This document shows positions 42,510-54,241 of a DNA stretch of 64,000 nucleotides, one piece after another. Source of the DNA: Prosopocoilus inquinatus (Eukaryota > Arthropoda > Insecta > Coleoptera > Lucanidae); contig CM069870.1 of NCBI GenBank assembly GCA_036172665.1, forward strand, positions 29,176,001 through 29,240,000. Reading direction: 5' to 3'. The notes below the pieces were generated by a model. The model was given only the letters and a program-made list of their open reading frames with translations, was not told the origin of the DNA and ran no database searches. How positions within the stretch are numbered: position 1 is the first letter of the stretch; each line of letters begins with the position of its first letter. The position numbers and the translations under genes were made by a program.

Positions 42510-43558
42510 TCATTGTTTTTCGAAGTATTCGCCCTTGACGTCAATACACTATTGGATACGCTCGAACCAATTTCTAAAGCACGTTTTTCACTCTAAAGAT
42601 GATACCTCAGAAACCAGTGTCCGGAATGTATCAACCGCTGCTTCAGCCGACGAAAATCACTCACCACGTATTTTATTTTTGTTATTTGGGAACAAAAAGA
42701 AATCATTAGGTGATAAATCGGGTGAATATGGACAATGAGTCATTAATTCAACATTTTTGTTGGACAAAAAATCAACTGTTTGACGGGCTGAGTGAGAGCT
42801 GGCGTTGTCATGATGGAGAATAATTCGTTGATTTCGATTGTTTCTTTTATTTGATCGATGACTTCCGGCAAACAAATTGTAGTATACCAATCAGTATTCA
42901 CGGTTTTTCGATCCTCTAAAGCCACGGTTGCTACATGTCCAGTTAAACCAAAGAAACTACCAATCATTTGCTTCGCAGCACTGCGTGAACGGACAACTTT
43001 TGTTGGTTTTGGTTCATTTTGAAATACCCAAACAGTAGATTGTTGTTTACTTTCTGGCTCGTACGACTAGATCCACCAGTCACCAGTAACGATGTTATAA
43101 ACTAAATTTGAACGATCTCCATTGAATTTCTTGAGCGTTTTTTCGCACCATTTGACACGACCCTGCTTTTGCGCTTCTATTAAATTGTGTGGGATCCAAC
43201 GACTGCAAAGCTTCCGTACGTTTAAATGAGCATGCAAAATCTGGGGTATTGCTTTCATGTCAATGCGTAAGGATGCTTGAATCTCACGGTATGTCACATG
43301 TCGATCTCGCTTAAGCATTTCACGCACAGGATCTACATTAGTGGCAACATCAGATGTTGACGGACGACCTTCACGAAATTCGTCACTGAGAGAGGTACGT
43401 CCACGCTGGAATTTGGCAAGCCAATTATAAACACTCCTCTTTGATGGTGCTTCATCTCCAAAAGCCAAATGAAGCCGATCGAGGCATTGTTTCGGCGTTA
43501 GACCACATCTAAAATCGTAAAAAATCATGGCACGAAAATTTTCTCGCGAGATTTCCAT
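42510..43558 (-). pseudogene. Mariner transposase (DD34D), broken
   Basis: From ATG 43558 the N-terminus is intact (GLTPKQCLDRLHLAFGDEAP, SVYNWLAKFQRGRTS, WIPHNLIEAQKQGRVKWCEK). A small deletion at the first catalytic motif turns GDETWI into GDWWI and then a stop near 43067. A frameshift at about 42860 precedes LHHDNASSHSARQTVDF and the third-Asp motif YSPDLSPNDFFLFP, and a further stop follows KNKIRGE. The C-terminus GEYFEKQ is at about 42510-42530. Compared with the left copy it lacks the N-terminal deletion. Confidence 0.85.
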
Positions 43559-43660
43559 GTTTACACAAAGTGACTTTTTCTCAATTGCTGTACAAACAAA
43601 ACTAGCTCACTTGGATAGGAACTGTAAATAGAATTATAGGCGAAAAACGACAAATTTTTC

Positions 43661-43762
43661 TGAAAAATTTTGTGCAAATCGTTTTTGATTACAGTGAGAA
43701 CCTCGAGCAGCCTCTGGACAGCTGTTTCAGCCCTGCTTGGGGCTTCTTCAGCAGAGACGTTT
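43661..43762 (-). mobile_element. Hammerhead-ribozyme element, copy 6, nested in a mariner
   Basis: ACAAATTTTTC is duplicated at 43650-43660 and 43763-43773. The sister mariner shows the corresponding empty site (ATATTTGAAATATTTGACG near 40845). The 102-bp insert is essentially the ribozyme (43712-43756) plus the AAATCGTTTTTGATT arm and lacks the GCGACATC terminus, so it is truncated at that end. Confidence 0.78.
43712..43756 (-). ncRNA. Hammerhead ribozyme motif, core CUGAAGA
   Basis: Minus strand: stem I CTCTG and CAGAG pair perfectly, the core is CTGAAGA, stem II AGCCC/GGGCT, then GAAA, palindromic ACAGCTGT and cleavage-site C. Confidence 0.6.
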
Positions 43763-43846
43763 ACAAATTTTTCAAATATAACAGTTGATAAACGCTAACA
43801 ATTCTAGATCTACTAGATTCCAGAAAATTTTCCAGCAGCCCACGTA

Positions 43847-45327
43847 CAAATGACTTTTTAAATAATGCAAATTAGTAACTTTAGTAGCTATTTACGATAT
43901 GTTATTAATAACAGGTTCACAAATTAAATCATTTCATTTGTCACATTACAAAAGGTTATTCAAATTACTCGCCATAAATAAATACATAAAACAAGTAATA
44001 AAGTTTTTTTTTTGGTCTAATAAATTGTACTTGTATCTTTCAGAAAGTAATAAAAGCCCAGAATTGCCTAACAAATCATATTTACCCCGTTTCAAACTGA
44101 AATAAGTTTAGCAACTTTGTTGTCCGTAACAAATTTTCTGTTCGAGAAACGTACGTACCTTCTTAAGTCGATCGTCCTCTACCATTAAAAATTTGTAGAG
44201 GTAGCATCCAGTAACTAAAACCTGTCAAGGAATTTTTCGTTCGATTTAACAATGCTTTTAAAACGTCTTCGGCGGTGATAATTTATGTAAGTTTTATTCA
44301 CTCTAAAAATCGAGAGTTCATTCGTTCATTCATAATTTCTTTTAATCTTTTCGTTCGATTCTCGATTTCAGTAAGCGAAACGTGTAGTCCGTTCGTAACT
44401 TTGGTAGTCCTTTATAATTGTGGGTGGTATCATTCAGCGCTTAATTTATGAGATATCTTGACCGCATTTGACCGCACGTCCATTATTTTCAGTTCGCTCC
44501 TCCTTGAATTCCTTTATGTGGAAATAAATTTATTGCTTTGACATCTGAAATTTACTAGAGCTACTACACATAGACAGCGAACATGTAAATTTCAAATCTG
44601 CATAGGTTCAATCTATGAAGTAAATTATTTCCAGTTCTGATACACCCTTTAAACCTTCTAAATTTTAAATGTAACAATTTATATACAGAGAGTTCAAGAA
44701 AGAATGCATGTAAGGTATATGTACTTATAAAAACAGTGCGTGACATTTAACCGAGTTTCTACAATAATGCTCTGCCTGTTCAGTATATGGAAACATGTTT
44801 TATATAAAGTTTCATCTTTTGGGGCTCTACGTAATTTTATATTATATTGAAATATATAGTGTTTCAATTTGTCAGTATGCGGAGTAACTCCATTATTTTA
44901 AATGGAATATAGAATTAGAATATTTCATAACGAATTTGAGTTTATCAAGTTATTCTAAGATAAGTTTAATACATCTAAGTCCAATAGTTTTTTGATATTT
45001 AAGGTTATTGGACGACACAGGTGTAACTTTTATAATTTTGAATATTTATATTTTATGTATTTTGTATAACGAAGGAAGTTAGAAAGCAAATATTGTGATA
45101 CTGTTTCAAACTAAGGAAGTGGAAGATATCTACCGCAGTAATAAAATTTGTTTCTCATTAAACAAGGTTTTAGTGAAACGTTTTCCATTTGAATAACAAT
45201 TGAAGGGCAACAACTTCTTTTTTTAAATTGAACGATATTATTTTTATACTGCCAAAAAATTACTCTATCTTTACACTTTCCTATAGTAAATTTAAGATTT
45301 TTAATGTTTAATAATTTTAATATTAAC
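43847..45327. other. AT-rich spacer, no gene recognised
   Basis: TTTAAATGGAATA near 44.9 kb is a short relic of the foldback family at 18.75 kb. Nothing else stands out. Confidence 0.3.
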
Positions 45328-45813
45328 GAACAGATAAAACAGCGACATCCTACGATCTCTTTTTGACCTGACATTGCAGTAGGATAGACAAATTGAGGCG
45401 GATTTGCTCCTAATAAGTCCCCCATGTAAGGCGGCCATGCTTGTTGTCCAAGCATAATGAAAGTTTTAAAATTTTTTGTTGCAAATCGTTTTTGATTGCA
45501 GTGAAAACTTCGAGCAGCCTCTGTACAGCTGTATCAACCCTGTTTGGGGAATGCAGTGGGAATGTTGAGCTACGTCTTTGCTGATGAAGCCCCAAACAGG
45601 GCTGAAACAGCTGTACAGGGGCTGCTCGAGGTTTTCACTGCAATCAAAAACGATTTGCAACAAATTTTTTAAATCTTTCATTATGCTTTGAGAGCAAGCA
45701 TGGCCGCCTTGCATGGGGGACTTATTAGGTAGCAAATACGCTTCAATTTGACTGTCATACTGCAATTTCAGGTCAAAAAGCGATCGTAGGATGTCGCTGT
45801 TTTATCTGTTCAT
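45328..45813. mobile_element. Hammerhead-ribozyme element, copy 7, head-to-head palindromic dimer
   Basis: The whole 486 bp is a large inverted repeat. The outer ends are GAACAGATAAAACAGCGACA and its reverse, next come TAAGTCCCCCATG and GGCGGCCATGC blocks, and then CAAATCGTTTTTGATTGCAG. Two ribozyme halves meet at the centre near 45550. The right one is intact (45576-45620); the left one (minus strand, about 45510-45550) is truncated and has GATA instead of GAAA. No flanking duplication was found. It contains the GGCGGCCATGCTTG block absent from the shorter copies, so it is the longest family member here. Confidence 0.7.
45576..45620 (+). ncRNA. Hammerhead ribozyme, consensus core
   Basis: The order is stem I strand CTTTG, core CTGATGA (45581-45587), stem II AGCCC (45588-45592) and GGGCT (45599-45603) with a six-base loop, GAAA (45604-45607 including the leading G), palindromic stem III ACAGCTGT, cleavage-site A at 45615, then CAGGG pairing with CTTTG through G-U pairs. 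All invariant nucleotides of a type I hammerhead are present. The six- to eight-base palindromic stem III would favour dimers, as in PLE-associated and satellite hammerheads. Stem I extends outward by TGAGC/GCTCG and GCAGTG/CACTGC. Activity is inferred. Confidence 0.75.
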
Positions 45814-47579
45814 CTCTGTTTTTACTGTTTAATGTTATTGAACAATCGTGAACACGCAGAAATATTAATTATTAAATGTTGTTTATTAGAGCCATTTATA
45901 GAAGGTAAATTGTATATTAACAATATTTTACATATCGATGAGCACAAAATGAAGATACTTTTATTTACTGGTTAAAAATAAGTACAATGAGAAAAAACGG
46001 GACAAACTTGGTCCCATTTTAAATTTGTGTGGACAACGGGACAGGAAGTTTACAGAAGGAACAATCCCGTTAGAAACGGGGCGCCTGGTCATCGTACTCT
46101 AGCTAGAAGTAATGTTTTCAAGGATTCGAAAGAAACCAGAAAATTTGAGGACAAAGACCTGTTTTCCTTTCAGAGGGCGGAAAAATTGGCTTTCTTGGGA
46201 AATCTTGTCCAGATCAGATATTTATTTTCACGTCCATCGAACCAAGTGTATTCAGCACTTTATAAAATTTATGATTAAGTTATTTTTTCAAAATTTATTA
46301 GTTTGTTTTTTAATTTTGAGAATAAAGTATTTATTTTTTTGTTATTCAGATATTTTTTAAAATTAATATTTCCGTCCAGTGTATCGATGATCGATGTTAT
46401 TTTTGCCATATCAATTTTGAGTCCAACATCGAGGTCTTTTTTATTCGATATTCCTAAATGGGAGGTAAATCAAACGCGTTTCAAGAATTTCCGCCGACCC
46501 GTAGTTATAACTTATACGCATATATATAAATACATAATATTGCACGTGTGCATAATAATAAATAAATAATACTTTCCTTTTACATAACTGATTACCTACC
46601 AGGTAAAATAGTTAACTTTAGTTGCGTTTACAAACTATGCATAGTATATAAAAATGTGATAAAATTTCAAGACATCGATTTTTTTGGTATATTTCCGTCT
46701 TTTCCTATTTTTTCTGTTTTTTTTTTTTGCTAGACAATCAATTTTTCCGAACATTTTCAAACACTAGCTGAAAGGCAATTGTTGCAGAAATTCATTCAAA
46801 TTCATTCATTCATTCAAAAGCATGAAATCAATGGACGGTCACGCACGTGTTCTTTATATAAGTTACTCGCCACAAAATTAAAACTAATCTAACACTAAAA
46901 AGATAACTATTATTATAAAATAAGTCGTGCATTTATTTTAATATTATTATACTCCAATTATTTAGTAATATCTAGTGACTTGGCGTTCAGAGACAAGTCA
47001 AATAAATGAAAATATTGATTCAATTACATGTATCACCTTTTCTTAATTGGACGAGTTTCACAAAGCTTTTAAACACTTTTATATTAATTACAAATCAGAA
47101 TTATTTATACGTCAGTACCTTTTTTTGGGTAATACACAAAATTTTCATTTGGCCATGAACTGGGAAAATTACATACGAAAAACGACGATATTTTACATCA
47201 GTAATGTTGAAACGTTAAGTATAAAGTGATTCACTAAAATTTGTGTTTCTTGACCTTTTTATAGCTTGTCTGTGATATTAATGTGGTTCTATCGGAAATA
47301 TATTCAGAATTTATTGCCACAAAAAAAGATGCGTAAATCTCCCCCAGTTCATTTAAATGTAATAGATAAATACAGAAAAAGGATATGAAATGTAATCGAA
47401 ATAATTATTACAAATGTAATATAATAAATTTTTTTAGTTATCAACTAATAATTTTTTTTCAAATTTTTACGACAATGAACTATCATTCCTAACGTTCATT
47501 AAAAACTACATTTTCACATTAACGCTCGGTTTTTCCATTAGAGTTTAACTTAGAATTTTAGAACTGCAATCTTTATGTA
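45814..47579. other. AT-rich spacer, no gene recognised
   Basis: Overlapping short frames at 46.03-46.57 kb have no recognised motif. Nothing else was seen. Confidence 0.3.
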
Positions 47580-47815
47580 ACCAATGTCTTGATGCCAATT
47601 TTTGGCCTACGTAAACCACTGTAACAAATTTCAAGATTATATTCAATTTTGCAGTTAATCATTTACAGGGTTGTCGAAAAATAATTTCTATTAGAATTAA
47701 TTTCGTCTATCCAAGAGTCTTTCTTAGGAAGATCACACGCATATTTTTATGTAAAGCGATTCAAAATTTAATGTTCTTTCGTTTTGTATTAGCAATCCCT
47801 GAAAGTATCTTTAGA
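47580..47815. repeat. Solo arm of the 18.75-kb foldback family
   Basis: Shares ATGCCAATTTTTGGCCT and GTATTAGCAATCCCTGAAAG, and the intervening order, with 19.08-19.30 kb. No second arm is nearby. Confidence 0.6.
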
Positions 47816-47839
47816 TTTTTTTAATGGGACACAGAGATG

Positions 47840-48297
47840 CAGGGTGATTCAGAATAAATATCCTACCCGTCAGGAGCGTATTCACTAAGGTCATGCAAGT
47901 GCAAAATTGCAAGAAATAAATCTATTAGAGATATTTCAAAAATCAACCTCCTTTGAATCCAAAATGGAAATCGTGATTCATTCTTTATGTATACATACCA
48001 AGTTTGAAATTCGAATGAATGAATTGAGTGTTATACATTTTTTCCGTAGAAAGCCATAAATAAAAACGTTTTACACTTTAATTTCAAGGTAAACGCAAGT
48101 GTTTCATTCTAGTCCACGCGAGCTAATTGCTCTTGTGACGCAATACAGCTGTACTAGTGCCCATCAACCAATTTATATCTTAATCTTCAATACATTTATT
48201 TCAAAAACTATGGATGTTAGACCCCCTATGCATATAGACTTTTTGGTTTTCTTTTCCTCTGTACTACCTGACCGGACACTTATTTTGAATTACCCAG
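47840..48297. mobile_element. MITE with CAGGGTGATTCA termini
   Basis: Left end CAGGGTGATTCAGAATAAAT; right end reversed CTGGGTAATTCAAAATAAGT; both then carry a CCGTCAGG/CCGGTCAGG block. TA follows the right end and TG precedes the left end. Confidence 0.55.
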
Positions 48298-48875
48298 TAT
48301 ACTACAGTCGATATGTTGTTAATGTATTACGGTGATATCGTATATTTATGCTGAAAATATGTGGAATATATTCAATAGGATTAGGTGATTATTAAATATT
48401 CATTCCGTAAATAAATTAAAAATTCAAGTTTCGATGGAATCAGATCACTCTAAAGGAAACTAAAATTTAATTCGGTACGTCATATCTCAAAGGTACTTTT
48501 GTATCTCATGATAAAACATTTTATTGTCGTTTTGGCACTGCGTTTTTGTTATGGTAACAGGTGTATAGTGTTGTTAAAATGTATATTCCTTTCTTTTTTA
48601 TTTATATATGATCTTTTAATTTCAAAGTAGAACTATCAGAAGGCACACTCTCAGGTGGGGGTAAAGTTTGCGCATCTTAGACGCGCAGATAGATCGGCCA
48701 TGTTTTAAGATTAAATTGCACTAGCGTACCAGACATTGCTTGTGTCAGTGGCGGCGTTTTGTTTGCGCATGAAATTTTGATCAACCTTCTAATAATTTCG
48801 TACTAGTTACTCACAGGCTGTTGTAAGAACAGGCATTTATTCTTATTAATTAGACAATGAGAAACAGAAATTACC

Positions 48876-48996
48876 ATGAGTAAGCGCAGGAGTGGACTAG
48901 TTTGTGCGGTAAAAAAATGTAAAAACAAAGCCTACATTTAAGTAAGAACATTCCCTTCCATCATCCTTGTAAAAATTTTCCTTTCTTGTAGATACC
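48876..48996 (+). pseudogene. Fragment of a THAP zinc-finger domain
   Basis: ATG 48876 opens MSKRRSGLVCAVKKCKNKAY, then a stop. In the next frame follows SKNIPFHHPCKNFPFL. Together these match the start of THAP domains: a Cys-x4-Cys pair in the form CxVxxCxN, then F-x-FP. THAP domains occur in P-element transposases and related host proteins. The rest of the domain is missing; a separate transposon begins 12 bp later. It is probably a relic of a P-like element. Confidence 0.35.
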
Positions 48997-49007
48997 TTAT
49001 TAAGTTA

Positions 49008-50062
49008 CTGTCGCCGTCAAAAAAACGTGGACACTACTTTTCTTGACGTAAATTTATGATGAGACTAAAATTATTGCTGGATATTTGTAATTATGAACTG
49101 TTATCTACACATTACAAACAAATTAGCTTTTTTTAAAGATAATCATTTTTGCCTTAGCTTTTGGATAACATGAGCCAATATTTTTTAAACCGAAATAATG
49201 AATGAACTTCATTAATTATTGTCTACCATCCTTAAGTGTCAGTTCATAATAGGGTACATGACAATAATATAAAATTATTAATTAAAGCTCTCTAATCGAG
49301 ACTAGAAATAACACACGCGAAAACACCAAATTTGTACGCTGTTTATATTTATTATTCTCTTAAATTAATAAATAAAATCGAAAATATTCAAATATAAATC
49401 ACGTGGTTTCGAAAGGCTTCCCATTCGTTGTGACGTCAATGTTCATATATTGTCCTTGACGTTTAGTTGTATGCAGACCCTTGTCAAATAGTTTGAACGT
49501 TTGCTCTTAATATGTGCTGAAAAATACAGTTTTAATTTAAGCAACAATTACGAAGTGAACATCTTAAAGAAATTATTATATTTTTTTACTTTGTTGGTGA
49601 GAAAATTGTGGTGGAAACGGGAACTTTTTGCCATTGAGAAGTAAGGTTGGTAACACCAAATTTTGTGAAACGCTTATAAATAATTTATTTTTTACATTAT
49701 AGCACAGCACAATACTGATAATATGTTTTACTATTTATTGTAATAAGTTTTATGTGTTCGTATTGATATTCACTTATTACGATTTGATATTGATTGATTT
49801 GATATTTGAACATTGACGTCACACAGTCAGAATATGCGTTTTGGCGGGAATTTAATCAATTCAAATTTCTTTATTTTTTTACGGTTTTAATATTCATTTA
49901 TGGAAAAAAAAAGAAATATATCTAAATTATCGTATTTTTACCTACTTTCAAATAAAATCTTAAAAAAAAAAATGTTCATGTATCCTATTACAGCCACCCA
50001 GCAAAATCCTTAGCGTCATTAAATTTACGTCAAGTGTCCATTTTTTCTTTTGGCGGCGATAG
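49008..50062. mobile_element. 1.06-kb TA-flanked non-autonomous element
   Basis: TA at 49006-49007 and 50063-50064. Ends CTGTCGCCGTCAAAAAAACG and, reversed, CTATCGCCGCCAAAAGAAAA, both followed by TGGACACT and TTGACGTAAATTTA. No coding capacity. Confidence 0.68.
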
Positions 50063-53000
50063 TATATTTTAGAGTAAAAATATTTTATAGTTTCGAATTA
50101 ATTAAAAGAAATTTGAAACGTCCGAATAAGAACTACATTATTTTTTGAAAACACCAATAAGATATTAATTGTTGTTGTCTGCATTAAAACTTGATCCAGT
50201 TAATAGATACGAGATGACAATGATGTATTTGTCGCCACTTATCAAAATGGACAAGCATTCCAGCACGTTATTGGTTTTAATGAGAATAATTCATTTACTG
50301 CACATTGCCTTCTACTTAGCCTAAAATCTCTTTTCATATTTCGATTCAGTTTTTAATGAAAGCCTTATAACTGTACTTATAATTTGTGAAAGTCAGGACC
50401 TGAACTTCGGTCCCACATTTTATGTGTACGGGCCTGATACTTTACTCTGAAAACATGGCCGCCGCTTGCTGACAGAGATCAAAGGCGGCGTCGGCGAGTT
50501 TACTGCTTTTGTACTTTCTGATTGTTTCTTATTCTGTGGTAGAACCTTAAAATGTCCTGAAATTTATTAGTTTCTAATATTTAAACGTGTTCAAGACATG
50601 ACGTTATTTCAAGTTGAGTGAATACAAGTTATACACAATAATTGTTATAAGTAGTTCATAGGTCCGGTGATCTCTGAGAAATAAGAAAAAAACATTTACC
50701 TCTTACTAATAGAGAATAATAGGCATCACAATAACTTAAAATTATTACTCACCACACATCTCGTGATGATTTACCCAAAGTGCAGCTGCTATAGGAAAGT
50801 TTGTTTCTAAAACAACTAGAATACTTTTTTAACATTCGCGGCCGAACAAACTGCACCAAAACATATTGTCAAAGTCTAGTAATTTCACAGTAGTTTAGAG
50901 GCGGAACATTTCAACGCTTTCTAAGCCTTAAAAATCATTTATACCTACTCATACAAATGTGCAGTAATATCCTTGTGCATACACCATGCAGCTATTTAGT
51001 AGAAGTTTTTTTTTTTTAAATATAGAATTTGTTTCGAAAAGTAATTCGTTTTATAAATTTCTCAAGCCTCAGAATGTAAATTGAATACGCGATAAACTAA
51101 AGCATTTCGTTTCTTCATTCTACACATTCTAAAGCGAATATCGACTCTGTGTCACAGAAACATGCCCCGCATTCCGTTGGGTAATAAGCTGACGAAGTCT
51201 ATTCATGCCCTTTGTTGCTGGCTTCTGTAAAGTGTAAACGCCCCCAAATCTAAAGCTTAAATCGCTTTTGTAGCAGCCCTGGCACCTGTAGTTTTATTTG
51301 GGAGTTTGACTTATTTCGGCGTGAGAACTTGCGCAACTTCTTTGTCCCGTTCGAATGAATATTAGTCCCTTTTCTGATTTGAAATGATACGTTGCGACCT
51401 AATGTAAGCTTTTTATGTTAAATGGTCTATTAAAATTACAACTGTTGTGATTCAAACGTGCTTAATATTTTTTTTGTTAATGTTGCTTTAGACTGTAATT
51501 GCTTATCTTTTTATACACCACACTCCTCCAATTAATGCAACTTTTTAATTGTTTTTTTCGGCAACATTTAAATGCGGCATGTTATGTCAGTTTGGTGATT
51601 TGACAATAACTTTGAAAAATAAAATCAAGTTATTTTTCAAATAAAGCCTAGTTCATAGCGAGATATTTTGTGTGTATGCTTTCTTAAATTCCGCAACCGT
51701 GAAATGTATGTATTCTAATTGGCCATTCACCGTGAATATCTCTGTAGATATACATATGTATATTGTTTTTCATTTTCTTTCAAAGTTCGATAATAATCTA
51801 CGCGTTTTTTATAGTCTCTAGTGGCGAGATACATGAAACAAATTTGGAACTTTTGATATTTTTATTTCTACGCATATCTGCTGTCTTCTTGAAAACTGTA
51901 AAATTTATAGGTAGGTAACATCTTAGGGAAATATTTTTTCAGCTCGTGTAAAACGCCAAATTTATGAAAGTATTCGATATGTGCCTAAAACGTGTTTCGC
52001 GCAAAATTATATCTTTTTTTGTATTGTAACTTGAATCATGATTTTGATAACATATGCTTGGCCATCTTATGCGCTACATCTAATGAAAACGCCAATCAGG
52101 AAAATCTCTATTGAATTCGTCCTTGTCTGACAAATATACATGCTGTGGTTTTCGAATAATTGTATTTACTTTTCTTTAAATTATTTGTCGTCCGCCTAGA
52201 TAACCCTTTACGCCAAGTGCCATTCATACTGCCGTTACGAAATCAGTGCCTTAATCAGTGTCCACACCTCTACCTAACGTTATATTAAAGGTTTAAAATG
52301 ACGTTAGGCATTAGATTAGATACAGATATAACTCCAGCACAATAGTAAATTTCATTGGAAAGAAATTTTTAATAAGGGAAAATAATTTACTTTTCAGACC
52401 ACCCACGGATAAGATTCGAAAGTAGTTCTCCACATTTCTTTGAAGCTAAATCAATAATTCTTTCACTGACAAAGACCTTTCCTTGCTTAAAGTAGAAATC
52501 GTCAGATCGTTGAATTTATGCGTATCACTCACACAGAATTAAATATCGATTCCTATACGTCTATAAGTTTTATTGAATCGGGTACCCAATGCAGGTATAC
52601 TAAACTTGTTTCCTGTCATATAAGTTGATGTGCACTGGGAGATATATTTTTAGTGTGGCTGGATATGCGGTTTGCTTATACAAAGGGATGGTGTAGACAC
52701 CCCACGGAGATTGCTAACTATCATGTCAGTGCGTAAGTGAATATTCCATAGGGTGCGACCTCACACTGTGCCTTTCCCAGCTTATATAATAATGCACAAC
52801 AGCAGGGCTTTATGCAAATCTGCTGAAGTGTCAAACTCATCGTTAGTATTTTCCTTCCTTTAGGACTTTAGGGGCATTTACTTTGCATAAAGCAATAAAG
52901 CCATTAGGAATATATTAGCTTAACTCAAGAGTCGGAGAAATGGCATACACTTTTTATACAAAGTTTAGATAAAATTATATAACAGATTTTTTATTTTCTG

Positions 53001-53618
53001 AAGCATTCCAAAATTGATGTTGAGCATATTTAAGCATTTTAACATAATTTTTTGCAACTAGTTTTTCTTCAGAAAATCTTTAAAGATACCATAAAGAAAA
53101 CTAACAATTTCTAATTTTCTAATACGTATAACTCGCAGGGAAAAGGTTTTTAAAAGAGTTTAAATAAAATTACATAAAATACAAATAATTTAACACGTAA
53201 ATGTAGGTGCCGTTGTTAGTAATAAAGGATTATTATTATTATTATTAAGAATACATTAATTTTTTTAATATAATTGTAGTGTATTTCAAAACACATGTGC
53301 ATTTTGTATTACATTCAAAATGTTTGCTGTTAGTTCTTTTACGGAATATCAATTTATGCAGTATCTTTGTTGAGCTTTTTATTTCTAATTTTACCTGTTT
53401 CTGTTTCTAATTTGTAGTTCTCTAGATCATTGGGTAACCAGTCAACTTCTAACTTTTCTGAATCAGTTCATTTCTTTTTAAATTAAAAAGAACATTAAAC
53501 GACGTTTGCACTTTTGACTCTTATTGTTTACCTTATACAACGTTCACTCTTAGAAGTCCTCTCTTTAATTTTAATGAAAATTTCAACGGAATATTGCACA
53601 TTCACATAAATTCCTTTT
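50063..53618. other. Gene-free AT-rich block
   Basis: The only compositional change is a short GC-rich patch at 50.45-50.51 kb (ATGGCCGCCGCTTGC, then GGCGGCGTCGGCGAG). It faces a similar inverted patch at 48.69-48.77 kb (CGGCCATGTTTTAAG), so it may be the far end of the THAP-bearing relic. An (ATT)n microsatellite sits near 53.23 kb. No coding exon was recognised. Confidence 0.3.
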
Positions 53619-53760
53619 AGGGCCGCTTGTTCAAACACATTAACCATAGTTCAGCTCTGAATTTGGTTCAGTTACTATGGCAACAATTGTATAAGCATGT
53701 GTTGCAATTGTTTTAGAACTAAGTTCAGATTTGAACGACGTTTGAACAAGTGGCGCTTAG
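53619..53760. mobile_element. 142-bp MITE
   Basis: Inverted ends AGGGCCGCTTGTTCAAAC and, reversed, AAGCGCCACTTGTTCAAAC enclose a short core containing ACTATGGCAACAATTG. Confidence 0.55.
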
Positions 53761-54042
53761 TTTAATAGGGAATCGTGTTATTGTGAGTTTATAAAAAGAT
53801 ATAGACTATTTATTTTCTCATAGAGAGTTCCTGCCTGATGTGTACTATAATTTTGAATTATTATATCTTCAGGGTGTTTCGTAAAATAGTGGCGGTATAC
53901 AGGGAACTTTTTGAAACACTCCATATGGTGTTTTATAGAAAGATGTAATATTTGATCCTCTATATAGCAGCATGCGAAATGTTTAAATCTATTTAATTAA
54001 TTAGGAGTAAATTAATATTTTGTTGAAAACGGTCTAATCCTA

Positions 54043-54241
54043 CACAGTAAAGAAAATTGTAGTAAAATACGGGATAGCTACAATTGCAGCAAATTTTCTT
54101 ACAAATTGTAGAGCATTTTACTACATACACATTTTAAATTCGTGAAATTTACTACAATTACGTGAAGAATTTCTACAATTTGTAACTATCCCCTATTTTA
54201 CTACAAATTGTAGTAGTTTTTATTACACAGTTTTTTCTGTG
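54043..54241. mobile_element. 199-bp hairpin MITE
   Basis: TA flanks both sides (54041-54042, 54242-54243). The ends are CACAGTAAAG and CACAGAAAAA. Arms carrying TTGTAGTAAAATA and GGGATAG are repeated in inverted form, and many ACAATTTGTAG words lie in the core. Confidence 0.65.

Larger units (their letters stand above)
42444..43844 (-). mobile_element. Mariner element with both ends, carrying a hammerhead insertion
   Basis: TA at 42442-42443 and 43845-43846 flank inverted repeats CGTGGGCTACTGGAAAAGTT and, reversed, CGTGGGCTGCTGGAAAATTT. Without the 102-bp insert plus 11-bp duplication the element is about 1.29 kb, the usual mariner size. It lies in opposite orientation to the copy 0.5 kb to the left and belongs to the same subfamily. 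Confidence 0.88.

Noticed and set aside
53215..53250. (ATT)n microsatellite as a possible regulatory element
   Set aside because: Ordinary simple repeat with no associated feature; similar ones occur at 15.1 and 29.1 kb.
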